Made by a program: the position numbers and the translations under genes
Shown: one piece after another, positions 26,773 through 35,445 of the stretch
Layout of the letters: the number at the start of each line of letters is the position of its first letter
How positions within the stretch are numbered: position 1 is the first letter of the stretch
DNA from: Comamonadaceae bacterium
GTDB taxonomy: Bacteria > Pseudomonadota > Gammaproteobacteria > Burkholderiales > Burkholderiaceae_C
DNA: 38,667 bases
Direction: 5' to 3'
Assembly: GCA_947453645.1 (NCBI GenBank)
Contig: CANGHG010000004.1
Span: 1-38,667, forward strand
The notes under the pieces: generated by a model
Database searches by the model: none
Told to the model about the DNA's origin: nothing
What the model saw: the letters and a program-made list of their open reading frames with translations, nothing else

Positions 26773-28434
26773 ATGGTATGGCAACAAATATACGACCCAA
26801 TGGGCAGCATGTTCTTATCCACGCTGTTGGCCGCAGTGCCTGTGGTGGTGATGCTGGTTGGCTTGGGGTTTTTGCACATGAAAGCCCACATAGCAGCAGC
26901 CGCAGGACTGGTTGCGGCTTTGGCCGTGGCAATTTTGGTTTACGGCATGCCCAGCGGCATGGCTGCCAACGCAGCCTTGTATGGCGGCTTGACTGGCTTG
27001 TTGCCCATCGGCTGGATCGTGCTCAACATCATCTTTTTGCACCAACTCACTGAGCAAAACGGCAGTTTCCAAATCCTGCAAGACTCCATAGCTAGCATCA
27101 CCGAAGACCGTCGTTTGCAGTTGCTCTTGATCGCCTTTGCATTCGGTGCATTCTTCGAAGGCGCTGCTGGTTTTGGCACCCCCGTGGCCGTGACAGCCGC
27201 TATCTTGATTGGCTTGGGCTTCTCACCTCTGGCAGCCTCTGGTTTGTCTTTGATCGCCAATACCGCCCCTGTGGCCTTTGGCGCTTTGGGCACCCCCATC
27301 ATCACCTTGGCCAAAGTGCATGGCTATGACGCCATGGCCGTGTCAGCCATGGTCGGTCGCCAACTGCCCTTCTTCTCATTGCTGGTGCCGTTTTGGCTGA
27401 TCTGGGCTTTCGCTGGTCGCCGCGCCATGATGGAAGTCTGGCCTGCCATTTTGGTCACAGGCTTGAGCTTTGCGATCATGCAGTTCTTCGTGTCCAACTA
27501 CATTGGCCCCGAACTGGTCGACGTGATCGCCGCCGTAGTCTCTATGGCCTGCTTGGTGACTTTCCTCAAATATTGGCAGCCCAAAACCATTTGGACCTCG
27601 GTATCGCTCAAAGGCCATGAAACAGATGGCGGCGAAGGCAAACCCGCCAAGGTTCACACCAAGCATTCACGCGCCGATGTGCTGCGCGCATGGACACCAT
27701 GGGCCATCCTGACTGTTTTCATCTTCATCTGGGGCCTGCCTCCAGTGAAAGAATTTTTCAACAGCATCTTTGCGCCCAAGTTTCCCATCGACGGTTTGCA
27801 CAACCTGATTGAAAAAATGCCCCCTGTGGTGCCCGCACCCAAGGCCGAAGGCGCTGTTTACACGCTCAACTTGTTGTCAGCCACGGGAACCGGCATTTTG
27901 TTGTCAGCCATCGTGGGCGGTTTGGTCATGAAGTACAACCCGATCAACATGATCCGCATCTTCTTCAATACCATCTGGTTGGTGCGCTATTCCTTGTTGA
28001 CCATTGTGTTGATGTTGGCGCTGGGTTCACTCACCCGCTACTCGGGTACCGACACCACCTTGGGCTTGGCCTTTGCCAATACCGGCGTTTTCTACCCCTT
28101 CTTCGGCACCCTCATGGGCTGGCTGGGTGTGGCACTGACGGGTTCAGACACAGCGTCCAACGTCTTGTTTGGCGGCATGCAAAAAGTGGCGGCCGAGCAG
28201 CTTGGTTTGTCCCCCAACCTCATGGGTGCAGCCAACAGCTCTGGCGGCGTGATGGGCAAGATGGTGGACGCGCAGTCCATTGTGGTGGCTTCCACCGCCA
28301 CACGTTGGTTCAACCACGAAGGCGACATCCTGCGTTATGTGTTCTTCCACTCCATTGCCTTGGCCTGTTTGGTGGGCATCTTGATCACCTTGCAAGCCTA
28401 TGTATTCCCATTCACCCTGATGGTTGTGCATTAA
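26773..28434 (+). CDS. lctP: L-lactate permease (LctP family)
   Basis: 553 residues with about 12-14 membrane segments; an inner-membrane transporter that takes up lactate, and in some members glycolate, with protons. The family hallmark is FGAFFEGAAGFGTPVAVTA (about 123-141); GSDTASNVLFGGMQ (about 460-473) is the matching second conserved patch. The ATG at 26773 (MVWQQIYDPMGS) fits the family N-terminus. It stands alone, divergent from an acyl-CoA dehydrogenase, and ends in a clear intrinsic terminator. Confidence 0.95.
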   Translation: MVWQQIYDPMGSMFLSTLLAAVPVVVMLVGLGFLHMKAHIAAAAGLVAALAVAILVYGMPSGMAANAALYGGLTGLLPIGWIVLNIIFLHQLTEQNGSFQILQDSIASITEDRRLQLLLIAFAFGAFFEGAAGFGTPVAVTAAILIGLGFSPLAASGLSLIANTAPVAFGALGTPIITLAKVHGYDAMAVSAMVGRQLPFFSLLVPFWLIWAFAGRRAMMEVWPAILVTGLSFAIMQFFVSNYIGPELVDVIAAVVSMACLVTFLKYWQPKTIWTSVSLKGHETDGGEGKPAKVHTKHSRADVLRAWTPWAILTVFIFIWGLPPVKEFFNSIFAPKFPIDGLHNLIEKMPPVVPAPKAEGAVYTLNLLSATGTGILLSAIVGGLVMKYNPINMIRIFFNTIWLVRYSLLTIVLMLALGSLTRYSGTDTTLGLAFANTGVFYPFFGTLMGWLGVALTGSDTASNVLFGGMQKVAAEQLGLSPNLMGAANSSGGVMGKMVDAQSIVVASTATRWFNHEGDILRYVFFHSIALACLVGILITLQAYVFPFTLMVVH

Positions 28435-28446
28435 GCAGTTGTTCCC

Positions 28447-28475
28447 AAAGCCGCCCTGTGGGGCGGCTTTTTCAT
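28447..28475 (+). terminator. Intrinsic terminator after lctP
   Basis: A 10 bp perfect stem (AAAGCCGCCC at 28447-28456 paired with GGGCGGCTTT at 28461-28470), a four-base loop TGTG, then TTTTC. It sits 13 bases after the lctP stop on the plus strand. Confidence 0.92.
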
Positions 28476-28551
28476 TTTGTTTGCTCAAGTTTGGGTGGTT
28501 TTGGTCGACCTATTTGTGATCGATCAAATTTTCTCCACCTTGAGGTTGTCC

Positions 28552-29220
28552 ATGAAGTACTTCTCCACCCATTTAATTCTGCTTGGCCTGCTCGCCTTGC
28601 TGGGATGCGTCGCGCCCAATCCTGAGGTCCACCATGTGGTTCTGGGTTCTGGCTCATATGGTTACCCCAGTGCCAATGTCCGTGTTTTGAATGTGGTGCA
28701 AGGTGATGATTTCGAACTCAGGTTCAGTCAAGTCAAATACCCTGAATGCGTTTCAGGTTCTTTAGATGTGGTGGAATTTTCAGGCACCATCAGTCAACAA
28801 AGTCTGCCCCAACTCAATGCCATGCTCAACCGAATCAACCCCTGTGTGCGCCGTGATGGTCGCCGCGTGGTCAATCCCATCTACCTGAACTCTGCACAGG
28901 GTGAATTGCTGTTGGGCATTCAATTGGGTCAATGGTTTCAAAGCAAGGGCATTGAGGCCATCGTCACAGAAAGCCAGGTGTGTGAATCTGCCTGTGCATT
29001 GGCCTACCTGGGCGCACAGCGCAAGCAGGTGCAAGCCAATGGCCGTGTGGTGATGCATTTGAGCGGCGAGCAAGGCAAAGGCTTTGACTGTGCTCGCTCT
29101 GTTGACATGATGCCGCTTCGCAATTACCTGATCGCCACATCAGGCAAACAGTCAGGCCAGGCCTTGTTCAATCAAGCCCTCACCTATTGCCGAAATGGAC
29201 AAGGTTGGAATTTGTCTTGA
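28552..29220 (+). CDS. Lipoprotein with ClpP/crotonase-like fold (COG3904-type)
   Basis: 222 residues. The start at 28552 has a TTGAGG ribosome site. A lipoprotein signal ends in the lipobox LLGC with lipidated Cys19. The body (about 70-215) resembles periplasmic ClpP-like proteins: DVVEFSGTIS, then IYLNSAQGELLLGIQLG, then CESACALAYLGA, where Ser146 occupies the nucleophile-like position, and VVMHLSG. A protease activity is possible but the full Ser-His-Asp set is not certain. An orphan ParA gene starts one base after its stop, so they are probably co-transcribed. Confidence 0.75.
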   Translation: MKYFSTHLILLGLLALLGCVAPNPEVHHVVLGSGSYGYPSANVRVLNVVQGDDFELRFSQVKYPECVSGSLDVVEFSGTISQQSLPQLNAMLNRINPCVRRDGRRVVNPIYLNSAQGELLLGIQLGQWFQSKGIEAIVTESQVCESACALAYLGAQRKQVQANGRVVMHLSGEQGKGFDCARSVDMMPLRNYLIATSGKQSGQALFNQALTYCRNGQGWNLS

Positions 29221-29221
29221 T

Positions 29222-29845
29222 ATGCCAGTAGTTGTCATTGCCAACCCCAAGGGGGGCGCCGGTAAATCCACCCTGTCCACCAATGTGGCAGGGTATTTTG
29301 CGTCCAAGGGCCATGCCGTCATGCTGGGCGACGCGGATGTGCAGCAATCTTCCAAACTTTGGTTGAGCCTGCGGCCTGAGGCGGCCAATCCCATCACCAC
29401 CTGGGAGTTGCAAGCCGATTTGGTCTTGACTGCGAAACCGCCGCGTGGCACCACCCATGTGGTGATTGACACCCCAGGCGGCTTGGGCGGTTGGCGCTTC
29501 AAGGAAGTGGTGTCCAGGGCTGACAAAGTGATGATCCCCATCATGCCCAGCATTTTTGACATGTACGCCGCGCAAGCCTTCATCACCCAACTGCGTGAAG
29601 TGACCAAAGGCACCAAGACCCGGGTGGGCATCGTGGGCATGCGGGTGGATGAACGCACCATTGCCGCCAATAAATTACGTGAATTCATGGAAACGCTGGA
29701 TGTGCCCATCATCAGTTTCTTGCGCGATACCCAGTACTACCTGCACATGGCGGCACACGGCTTGAGCTTGTTCGATCTGCACCGCAGCAAAGTTGAGAAA
29801 GACCTGCTGCAGTGGCAACCCATCTGCGATTGGCTGGAGAGTTGA
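29222..29845 (+). CDS. ParA/MinD-family ATPase (orphan)
   Basis: 207 residues. A deviant Walker A KGGAGKST (10-17), switch DADVQQSS (37-44) and DTPGGL (83-88) mark it as ParA-like. Such ATPases position DNA, chemotaxis arrays or other cargo along the nucleoid or membrane. No ParB, centromere-like repeat or plasmid gene is nearby, so a chromosome/plasmid-partition job is not supported. I start it at MPVVVIANPKGG (29222), 1 base after the lipoprotein stop; ATG 29195 in the same frame is an alternative. Its stop abuts, with no gap, the stop of the convergent hydrolase gene. Confidence 0.86.
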   Translation: MPVVVIANPKGGAGKSTLSTNVAGYFASKGHAVMLGDADVQQSSKLWLSLRPEAANPITTWELQADLVLTAKPPRGTTHVVIDTPGGLGGWRFKEVVSRADKVMIPIMPSIFDMYAAQAFITQLREVTKGTKTRVGIVGMRVDERTIAANKLREFMETLDVPIISFLRDTQYYLHMAAHGLSLFDLHRSKVEKDLLQWQPICDWLES

Positions 29846-30721
29846 TCAGGCGATGAATTGCAATATGGCTTGCGCCACTTTGCTAGGGGCTTCTCGTTGC
29901 GGGAAATGACCCACACCTTTCAACACCTGGCGCTCGTAACGACCGCTGAAAAACTGCTCTTTATGGGCCGAAGTGGCTGGCAAACTCGCACCATCCAATT
30001 CACCATGCAACACCAAGGTCGGCAGGCTCAAAACGGGTGCTGGGTGAAGCAAGGCCTCATCGGCGGTGTAATACGGGTCTGAAGGTGCATGACCCCAGCG
30101 GTGTTGGTAGGAGTGCAACACCACTTCGGGCCAGTCTGGGCTGTTGAACGCCAAAGCGGTTTGGTCAAACTCATGGGGCAAGTACCAACCTTTGGGTGCC
30201 CAGGTGTCCCACATGTGCTGTGCCACGCCCTTGGCATCCTCACGCAAGACACGCATGCCGCGATCGGTGGCAAAAAACCAGTGGTACCAGTACAGCTGTG
30301 TTTGTTCCATGGTCAGTGCTTGTGAAGGATCGTTGGTGCCATAACCCACGGACAACAGCACCATGTGACTGGCCAAACCTGGGGCCAAACCACACGCATT
30401 GGCGACTGCACGAGCGCCCCAGTCATGGCCCACCAGCACAGGTTTTTCCAAGTGCAAGGCCTGAACAAAATCCACCATGTCTCGGCCCAAGGCAGACAAC
30501 TGTCCAGTGCGTGGTGTGTCGTCACTCAAAAAAGTAGTGGGTAAAAAGCCGCGCAATGCTGGTGCGACGACACGGTAGCCCGCCTCCACCAGAAAAGGCA
30601 CGACATGGTGCCAACAACGCAAGCTGTCAGGCCAACCATGGGTCAACACCACAGTTCGCTGTCCTTCTGGGTTCCATTCTTTGTAACCAATACGCAGCAG
30701 GGGGGTTTCGATGAATTTCAT
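29846..30721 (-). CDS. Alpha/beta hydrolase, epoxide hydrolase/haloalkane dehalogenase-like
   Basis: 291 residues. The nucleophile elbow GHDWGA has Asp100, the charge-relay acid is Asp243 (GELDGASLP) and the base His272 (GVGHFPQREAP). An aspartate nucleophile with HGWPDS (28-33) as oxyanion motif points to epoxide hydrolases rather than esterases. The cap region contains a tyrosine- and tryptophan-rich stretch (about 152-160) that could hold the epoxide. The ATG overlaps the upstream small gene by 4 bases. Substrate unknown. Confidence 0.87.
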   Translation of the reverse strand: MKFIETPLLRIGYKEWNPEGQRTVVLTHGWPDSLRCWHHVVPFLVEAGYRVVAPALRGFLPTTFLSDDTPRTGQLSALGRDMVDFVQALHLEKPVLVGHDWGARAVANACGLAPGLASHMVLLSVGYGTNDPSQALTMEQTQLYWYHWFFATDRGMRVLREDAKGVAQHMWDTWAPKGWYLPHEFDQTALAFNSPDWPEVVLHSYQHRWGHAPSDPYYTADEALLHPAPVLSLPTLVLHGELDGASLPATSAHKEQFFSGRYERQVLKGVGHFPQREAPSKVAQAILQFIA

Positions 30722-31113
30722 TTGGAAGAACGAATCAGGGGATAACGCAAACAGGCATGGTTTTGAATGCTTTTGAAAATGGAGTTGAACTCAATGCTTC
30801 CCCACTCGCTGGTGGTGGGGTTGTGAATCAACTTGGCCCCAGTTTGCATTTGTCCTTCATAGCCATAAACCGCCAAGTAACGATACTTGTTTTTATCGCA
30901 GTCAATCTCCACCCACTTACTGACCGACAAGACATCTTGAACAGTGGGAGAACCATAGTTGGTGAGCATCCAGATGGTGGCGTTGCGTTTTTTTTGAACC
31001 AGCGTGGACTTGTCAATGAGCACGGTGTCGCCATCCAAGGTGCCCAGATAGGTCCAGCCTGCATGGGCCTGAGCAGACAAGCCCATGATCAACATGCAAA
31101 GCCAGACACGCAT
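30718..31113 (-). CDS. Small exported surface-adhesin-E-like protein
   Basis: 131 residues: signal peptide MRVWLCMLIMGLSAQAHA (1-18) and a roughly 110-residue domain of the surface-adhesin E type (CNP1-like; name from memory). Features are WTYLG...VLIDKS, IWMLTNY, VEIDCDKNKYRYL and a final Cys in NHACLR. It is paralogous in pattern to the protein at 35446-35823. The ATG shares one base with the peroxidase stop (TGATG) and its stop overlaps the hydrolase start (ATGA), so the three genes are one translationally coupled operon. Function unknown; an adhesion role is only a family label. Confidence 0.75.
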   Translation of the reverse strand: MRVWLCMLIMGLSAQAHAGWTYLGTLDGDTVLIDKSTLVQKKRNATIWMLTNYGSPTVQDVLSVSKWVEIDCDKNKYRYLAVYGYEGQMQTGAKLIHNPTTSEWGSIEFNSIFKSIQNHACLRYPLIRSSK

Positions 31114-32174
31114 CAATGCGGCGCCACAGGCAACTGAGGCACTTGGGCAAAATTGGCAGGCACCTCACCCGTGAGGCTCTCCAGGAAAGCCACGATGGCA
31201 TTGACGTCCTCATCACTCAAATCTTTGCCCAACTGCAACTGCCCCATGATGCGCACGGCCTGAGGCAAGGTCGCCACAGATCCGTCGTGAAAATACGGCG
31301 GCGTGGCGGCCACATTGCGCAACTGTGGCACCTTGAACATGAAGGCGTCGGCCTCGTTCTTGGTGTCATGAAAACGACCTTTGTCATAACCTTTGAAAAT
31401 CTCTTTTTCGGTGCTGCCCGTGAGCTTCCAATAATCTTGGGTGATGCCAAATTTTTGATAGCTTTGACCACCCACGGTGACACCGTTGTGGCAGCCGGCA
31501 CAGCCTGTGTCGATGAACGTGGTGAGCCCCTTTTTGGCCAGTGGCGACAAGGCTTTGGTATCGCCTTTGAGGTATTTGTCAAAAGGGGATGGTGTCAGCA
31601 GCGTGCGCTCAAAAGCACCAATGGCTTTGCCCCAATTTTCAGCACTCAGTGGTTTGGCTTCGCCTGGATAGGCCTTGTCGAACCACGATTGATAACCGAG
31701 TTGCGCGAGTTTTTTCTCCACTTGCTCGTAGCTGGTATTGCCATAAGCCAAAGGACTGAGCAAGGCCTTCACCGCCTGGTCTTCCACACTCACTCGGTTT
31801 CCACCGTAGTGTTGGGCCACCAACAAAGCGGTGTTGAACACCGTGTGGGCATTGCGTGGCAACACCTTGCCATTGATGCCAACCGACAAGGCCAATGAAT
31901 CAGCACCATGGTAGGCCGGGTTGTGGCAGGTGGCACATGCCAAACGCCCATCGTTGGACACACGAGTTTCAAAAAACAAGGCTTTACCCAAAGCCACGCG
32001 GGTGGGCGTGAGCGATGAGTTTTCCAAAGCGGCAGTTGCAGGCAATGGCTGGAACAAGGCCTTGGCTTTGTCCAACAAGGCTTGATCCCCATCTGCGGCA
32101 CTCAGGGGCCAGGCCAAGGCCAACAAAGCAGTTGTCATGCTGAATTTGGTGATAAATTTGCTGTGCATGGTCAT
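31113..32174 (-). CDS. Di-haem cytochrome c peroxidase (CcpA/MauG-type)
   Basis: 353 residues. A signal peptide (about 1-26) exports it to the periplasm. Two c-type haem sites are present: CATCH (80-84) and CAGCH (225-229), the two-domain layout of bacterial cytochrome c peroxidases, which reduce H2O2 with electrons from cytochrome c. The VPQLRNVAATPPYFHDG segment (282-298) is typical. The ATG at 32174 has a GAAAG site upstream; an ATG at 32168 is also possible. It is the first gene of a coupled three-gene operon and starts 11 bases after fhs. Confidence 0.92.
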   Translation of the reverse strand: MTMHSKFITKFSMTTALLALAWPLSAADGDQALLDKAKALFQPLPATAALENSSLTPTRVALGKALFFETRVSNDGRLACATCHNPAYHGADSLALSVGINGKVLPRNAHTVFNTALLVAQHYGGNRVSVEDQAVKALLSPLAYGNTSYEQVEKKLAQLGYQSWFDKAYPGEAKPLSAENWGKAIGAFERTLLTPSPFDKYLKGDTKALSPLAKKGLTTFIDTGCAGCHNGVTVGGQSYQKFGITQDYWKLTGSTEKEIFKGYDKGRFHDTKNEADAFMFKVPQLRNVAATPPYFHDGSVATLPQAVRIMGQLQLGKDLSDEDVNAIVAFLESLTGEVPANFAQVPQLPVAPH

Positions 32175-32185
32175 GAGCTGTGCTT

Positions 32186-33859
32186 TCAAAATAAACCAAC
32201 GATATTGCCTTGTGCATCCACATCAATCGCATGGGCAGAAGGAATTTTGGGCAGTCCTGGCATGGTCATGACGTCACCGCAAACCATGACTACGAATTCT
32301 GCACCGGCGGCCAAACGTACTTCACGGATGTTCATGGTGTGGCCAACAGGTGCGCCCAACAATTTGGGGTCTGTGGAAAACGAATACTGCGTCTTGGCAA
32401 TGCAAACCGGGTAATGTCCGTAGCCTTGCTCTTGCAGCTTGTCTATTAGGGTTCGGATTTTTGCGTCCGCCGAAATGCCTTGAGCACCATAAATTTTGCG
32501 CGCAATGGTTTCTGCTTTCTCCCACAGTGACGCTTGCTCTTCATAAACAAAATGAAAGTCATTGGGCTGGTTGCACAACGCCACAACGGCGTGCGCCAAG
32601 TCCACGGCACCTGCACCACCTTCGGCCCAGTGCTTGGCCACCACCACTTGTGCGCCATAAGCGGCGCAAGCTTTTTCGAGCAATGCCACTTCGGCGGCTG
32701 TGTCCTCGGTGCGGTGGTTGATGGCCACCACACAGGGCAAGCCGTAGTGAGTTCTGATGTTTTGCAAATGCTTTTCCAAATTGACCATGCCTTTTTGCAA
32801 AGCCGCCAAGTTTTCAGCACCCAGTTCTTTCACAGCCACACCGCCGTGGTATTTGAGAGCGCGAACTGTCGCCACCAGCACCACGGCAGACGGCTTCAAG
32901 CCTGCTTTGCGGCATTTGATGTCGATGAATTTTTCTGCGCCCAGGTCTGCTCCAAAACCCGCTTCCGTGACCACATAGTCGGCCAATTTGGCGGCCGTGG
33001 TAGTGGCAATCACCGAATTGCAGCCGTGGGCGATGTTGGCAAATGGACCGCCATGAATGAAAGCCAAATTGTTCTCAAGCGTTTGCGCGATGTTGGGCGC
33101 CAAGGCATCTTTCAACAATGCTGCCATGGCGCCATGCGCTTGCAAGTCACTGGCCAACACAGGGGCACCCTCGGTGTTGTAGGCCACCACGATACGTCCT
33201 AGTCGGTTTTTCAGGTCACTCAAGCTGGTGGCCAAACAAAAAATAGCCATGACCTCAGAAGCCACCACGATGTCGAAACCGTCTTCACGGGGCACGCTGT
33301 TGGCCGTACCGCCCAAACCCACCACCATCTGTCGCAAAGCTCGGTCGTTCATGTCCATGACCCGCTTCCAAGCGATGCGACGGGTGTCAATCTTCAAGGC
33401 ATTGCCATGGTGAATATGGTTGTCCAACATGGCAGACAGCAGGTTGTGCGCCAGGGCAATGGCCCCGAAGTCTCCGGTGAAATGCAAATTGATGTCTTCC
33501 ATGGGCACCACTTGCGCCATGCCGCCGCCTGTGGCACCACCCTTCATGCCAAAGACAGGACCAAGGGAAGGTTCTCGCAGGCATATCAAACTCTTCTTGC
33601 CAATCTTGCACAAGGCGTCGCCCAAACCCACGGTGGTGGTGGTCTTGCCCTCACCTGCTGGGGTCGGCGAAATGGCCGTTACCAAAATCAATTTGCTGTC
33701 ATTTTTAGCAGGCAGATTGGCGATGTACTTGAGGGACAGTTTGGCTTTGTGATGGCCATATGCGTAGAGATGGTCGTCATCAATATTCAAATAAGATTTC
33801 ACCAATTCAGGAATACGTTGGAGGCTGGCGGCCTGTGCGATTTCAATGTCACTGCGCAT
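32186..33859 (-). CDS. fhs: Formate-tetrahydrofolate ligase
   Basis: 557 residues, the usual length. It makes 10-formyl-tetrahydrofolate from formate, tetrahydrofolate and ATP in one-carbon metabolism. The P-loop-like PTPAGEGKT (65-73) and [20 protein letters not shown] (about 97-116) are diagnostic. Its start is the first ATG at 33859 ([10 protein letters not shown]). The upstream region holds no convincing promoter or riboswitch. It reads toward the cytochrome c peroxidase gene 11 bases away, so read-through is likely. Confidence 0.96.
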   Translation of the reverse strand: MRSDIEIAQAASLQRIPELVKSYLNIDDDHLYAYGHHKAKLSLKYIANLPAKNDSKLILVTAISPTPAGEGKTTTTVGLGDALCKIGKKSLICLREPSLGPVFGMKGGATGGGMAQVVPMEDINLHFTGDFGAIALAHNLLSAMLDNHIHHGNALKIDTRRIAWKRVMDMNDRALRQMVVGLGGTANSVPREDGFDIVVASEVMAIFCLATSLSDLKNRLGRIVVAYNTEGAPVLASDLQAHGAMAALLKDALAPNIAQTLENNLAFIHGGPFANIAHGCNSVIATTTAAKLADYVVTEAGFGADLGAEKFIDIKCRKAGLKPSAVVLVATVRALKYHGGVAVKELGAENLAALQKGMVNLEKHLQNIRTHYGLPCVVAINHRTEDTAAEVALLEKACAAYGAQVVVAKHWAEGGAGAVDLAHAVVALCNQPNDFHFVYEEQASLWEKAETIARKIYGAQGISADAKIRTLIDKLQEQGYGHYPVCIAKTQYSFSTDPKLLGAPVGHTMNIREVRLAAGAEFVVMVCGDVMTMPGLPKIPSAHAIDVDAQGNIVGLF

Positions 33860-33952
33860 GATGTTGATGCCCGTAAATAAGACAATCCGAAGTTTACGTC
33901 AGCCACTCCTTGAAATGACGCAATAATGGCGCAAGTTCAAGAGGAGAACGTC

Positions 33953-34393
33953 ATGAAATGGGCAGTGATTTGCATACTGGCTGCGTTCAGTCAGGCTTGC
34001 ATGGCAGAGAGCAGTTTGCAGGTGAACTTTCGATGGCAAATTGCCCACCATTGCACGAACACGTCCCCCCTCATCCAGCTGAAAAACATTCCTCCAGGTA
34101 CCACGCATTTGTTGGTGGAGATGAAGGATTTAGACAGCAAGAATCCGCTTCACGGTGGAGGTGGCGGCGAATTGGTGGATGAATCCGGCTTTCCTGCCGA
34201 ATACACCATCGCTTCAGGCGCGTTGAACAAGTACCAAGGGCCTTGCCCTGACAACTTCACTGGCTTGGGGCATGAATATCAAATCAAGGTCACTGCCTTC
34301 AACGACCAACGACAAACTCTGGCACAAGGTGCGCATCAAGCGCCGTTTTCAGGGAAATTTGTGATCCTTCAGGGAGTGATCGGGAGTCCCTGA
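33953..34393 (+). CDS. Small exported PEBP-like protein (YbhB/YbcL-type)
   Basis: 146 residues. The start at 33953 has a strong GAGGAG ribosome site. A signal peptide (1-18, ending ACMA) is followed by a segment resembling phosphatidylethanolamine-binding proteins of the YbhB/YbcL family: SPLIQLKNIPPGTTHLLVEMKDLD (about 38-61), YQGPCP (94-99) and HEYQIKVTAF (107-116). It is shorter than typical YbhB. Its ligand is unknown. Its stop is one base from that of the convergent gene. Confidence 0.7.
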   Translation: MKWAVICILAAFSQACMAESSLQVNFRWQIAHHCTNTSPLIQLKNIPPGTTHLLVEMKDLDSKNPLHGGGGGELVDESGFPAEYTIASGALNKYQGPCPDNFTGLGHEYQIKVTAFNDQRQTLAQGAHQAPFSGKFVILQGVIGSP

Positions 34394-34394
34394 T

Positions 34395-34829
34395 TCAGTG
34401 GAACAGTTCGCTAGTGAGGTCTTGAAGCAGGTCTTGGTAAAGATTTGAAAATTCCTGTTCGCTCAACTGTTTGGCTTCTGGCAAAAAACCATCATTCATC
34501 ATGACAGGTTGTAATAACGCCCGATTAACCTCCCAATGTTGGTGAATGGCGTGCTTCACACACATGCGAAAAGAAACCAGGCAAGCTTGGATCTCTTTGT
34601 CCTTGAGCCCCAATTCTTCAAGGTGGTATGTGAATTTTTGTAACTTGCTGGGGCTGATGTCGCTCAGGGGTAATGCCCCAAAAAAAGTGAGCAGATAACT
34701 ACCTAGGTGCTCGAGTCGGCGATAGCGTTGAGCATCTGACATGTTTGCGGCATGACTCGCCACATAACTCAAAGCCAGTTCATTGAACGAATGTGGCTGC
34801 GACATCTGTTTGCGCTGGTCAGCATTCAT
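34395..34829 (-). CDS. Protein resembling only the core-binding (SAM-like) domain of tyrosine recombinases
   Basis: 144 residues. I do not recognise a named family. Residues about 12-92 look like the N-terminal DNA-binding domain of XerC/XerD-type integrases: LGSYLLTFFG.LPLSDISPSKLQKFTYHLEELGLKDKEIQACLVSFRMCVKHAI, and the tail has an LSEQEF stretch like the LTxxE linker to the catalytic domain, after which the protein ends. No catalytic Arg/His/Tyr set exists. It could be an integrase remnant or a repurposed DNA-binding protein. The ATG has an AGGGGG ribosome site and lies 12 bases after the globin stop, so they share an operon. Confidence 0.6.
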   Translation of the reverse strand: MNADQRKQMSQPHSFNELALSYVASHAANMSDAQRYRRLEHLGSYLLTFFGALPLSDISPSKLQKFTYHLEELGLKDKEIQACLVSFRMCVKHAIHQHWEVNRALLQPVMMNDGFLPEAKQLSEQEFSNLYQDLLQDLTSELFH

Positions 34830-34841
34830 ATTGCCCCCTGG

Positions 34842-35381
34842 TTAAACAATGATCATTTCACGAATACCTTCAATGCGATGCATGATTTGGGCAATGTCCG
34901 GTTTGGACACGCCAGCACTGGTCAAAATATCTTTGAGTACATCAGCGACTTCATCAAAATGAATGCCGTGAATATGGTATTTGGAATGGGCTGTGTACAT
35001 GTCGCGGCCTGTATACACTTCAGCAGGTTTTCCCATCACATAAGCGATGTATTTGACAGTGTGCTCGGCCAAAACAGACATTTCAATGCCATCAAAGTAA
35101 GCTGCCAAATGATGGCGCTGCATGATTTCTTTGTGAAAGGCTCTGACCAACTTGGCGATGGTTGGGACACCACCATATTTGTCAAACAAAGTCATGTCTG
35201 AAGTCACAGCTGGGGCTGCCTGCGCAGGCGATGCTGTCACAGTAGGAGTCACAGCGGCAGGCTTTTTGCTGAATGCAGAACCACTGGACTCGTAAAACTC
35301 TTTGCCTCCACATTTAGAGCAACGAATGGGCTTGGCATCTTCTGCGGCCACACCACATTTCAAGCACACCATCTCGGCCAT
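34842..35381 (-). CDS. Group I truncated haemoglobin with N-terminal zinc ribbon
   Basis: 179 residues. An N-terminal zinc-ribbon-like motif (CLKC at 6-9, CSKC at 21-24) is joined by a Pro/Ala/Thr-rich linker (about 37-62) to a group I truncated globin (about 64-178): TLFDKYGG start, YTGRDM (123-128) and the proximal His132 of AHSKYHI. Such globins bind O2 or NO. I start at the ATG at 35381 (GGAG site 8 bases upstream) rather than the GTG at 35390. It is followed 12 bases later by the recombinase-domain protein. The ribbon may regulate or localise the globin; this is inference. Confidence 0.8.
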   Translation of the reverse strand: MAEMVCLKCGVAAEDAKPIRCSKCGGKEFYESSGSAFSKKPAAVTPTVTASPAQAAPAVTSDMTLFDKYGGVPTIAKLVRAFHKEIMQRHHLAAYFDGIEMSVLAEHTVKYIAYVMGKPAEVYTGRDMYTAHSKYHIHGIHFDEVADVLKDILTSAGVSKPDIAQIMHRIEGIREMIIV

Positions 35382-35445
35382 GAAATTCACTCCAAATTAT
35401 TCGTGACAGCATCAAACTGCGGGGCATGCTAACCCAAAAGCGAGC

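Noticed and set aside
29222-29845. Plasmid partition module
   Set aside because: No ParB, no iteron-like repeats and no replication gene nearby; all neighbours are chromosomal-type.
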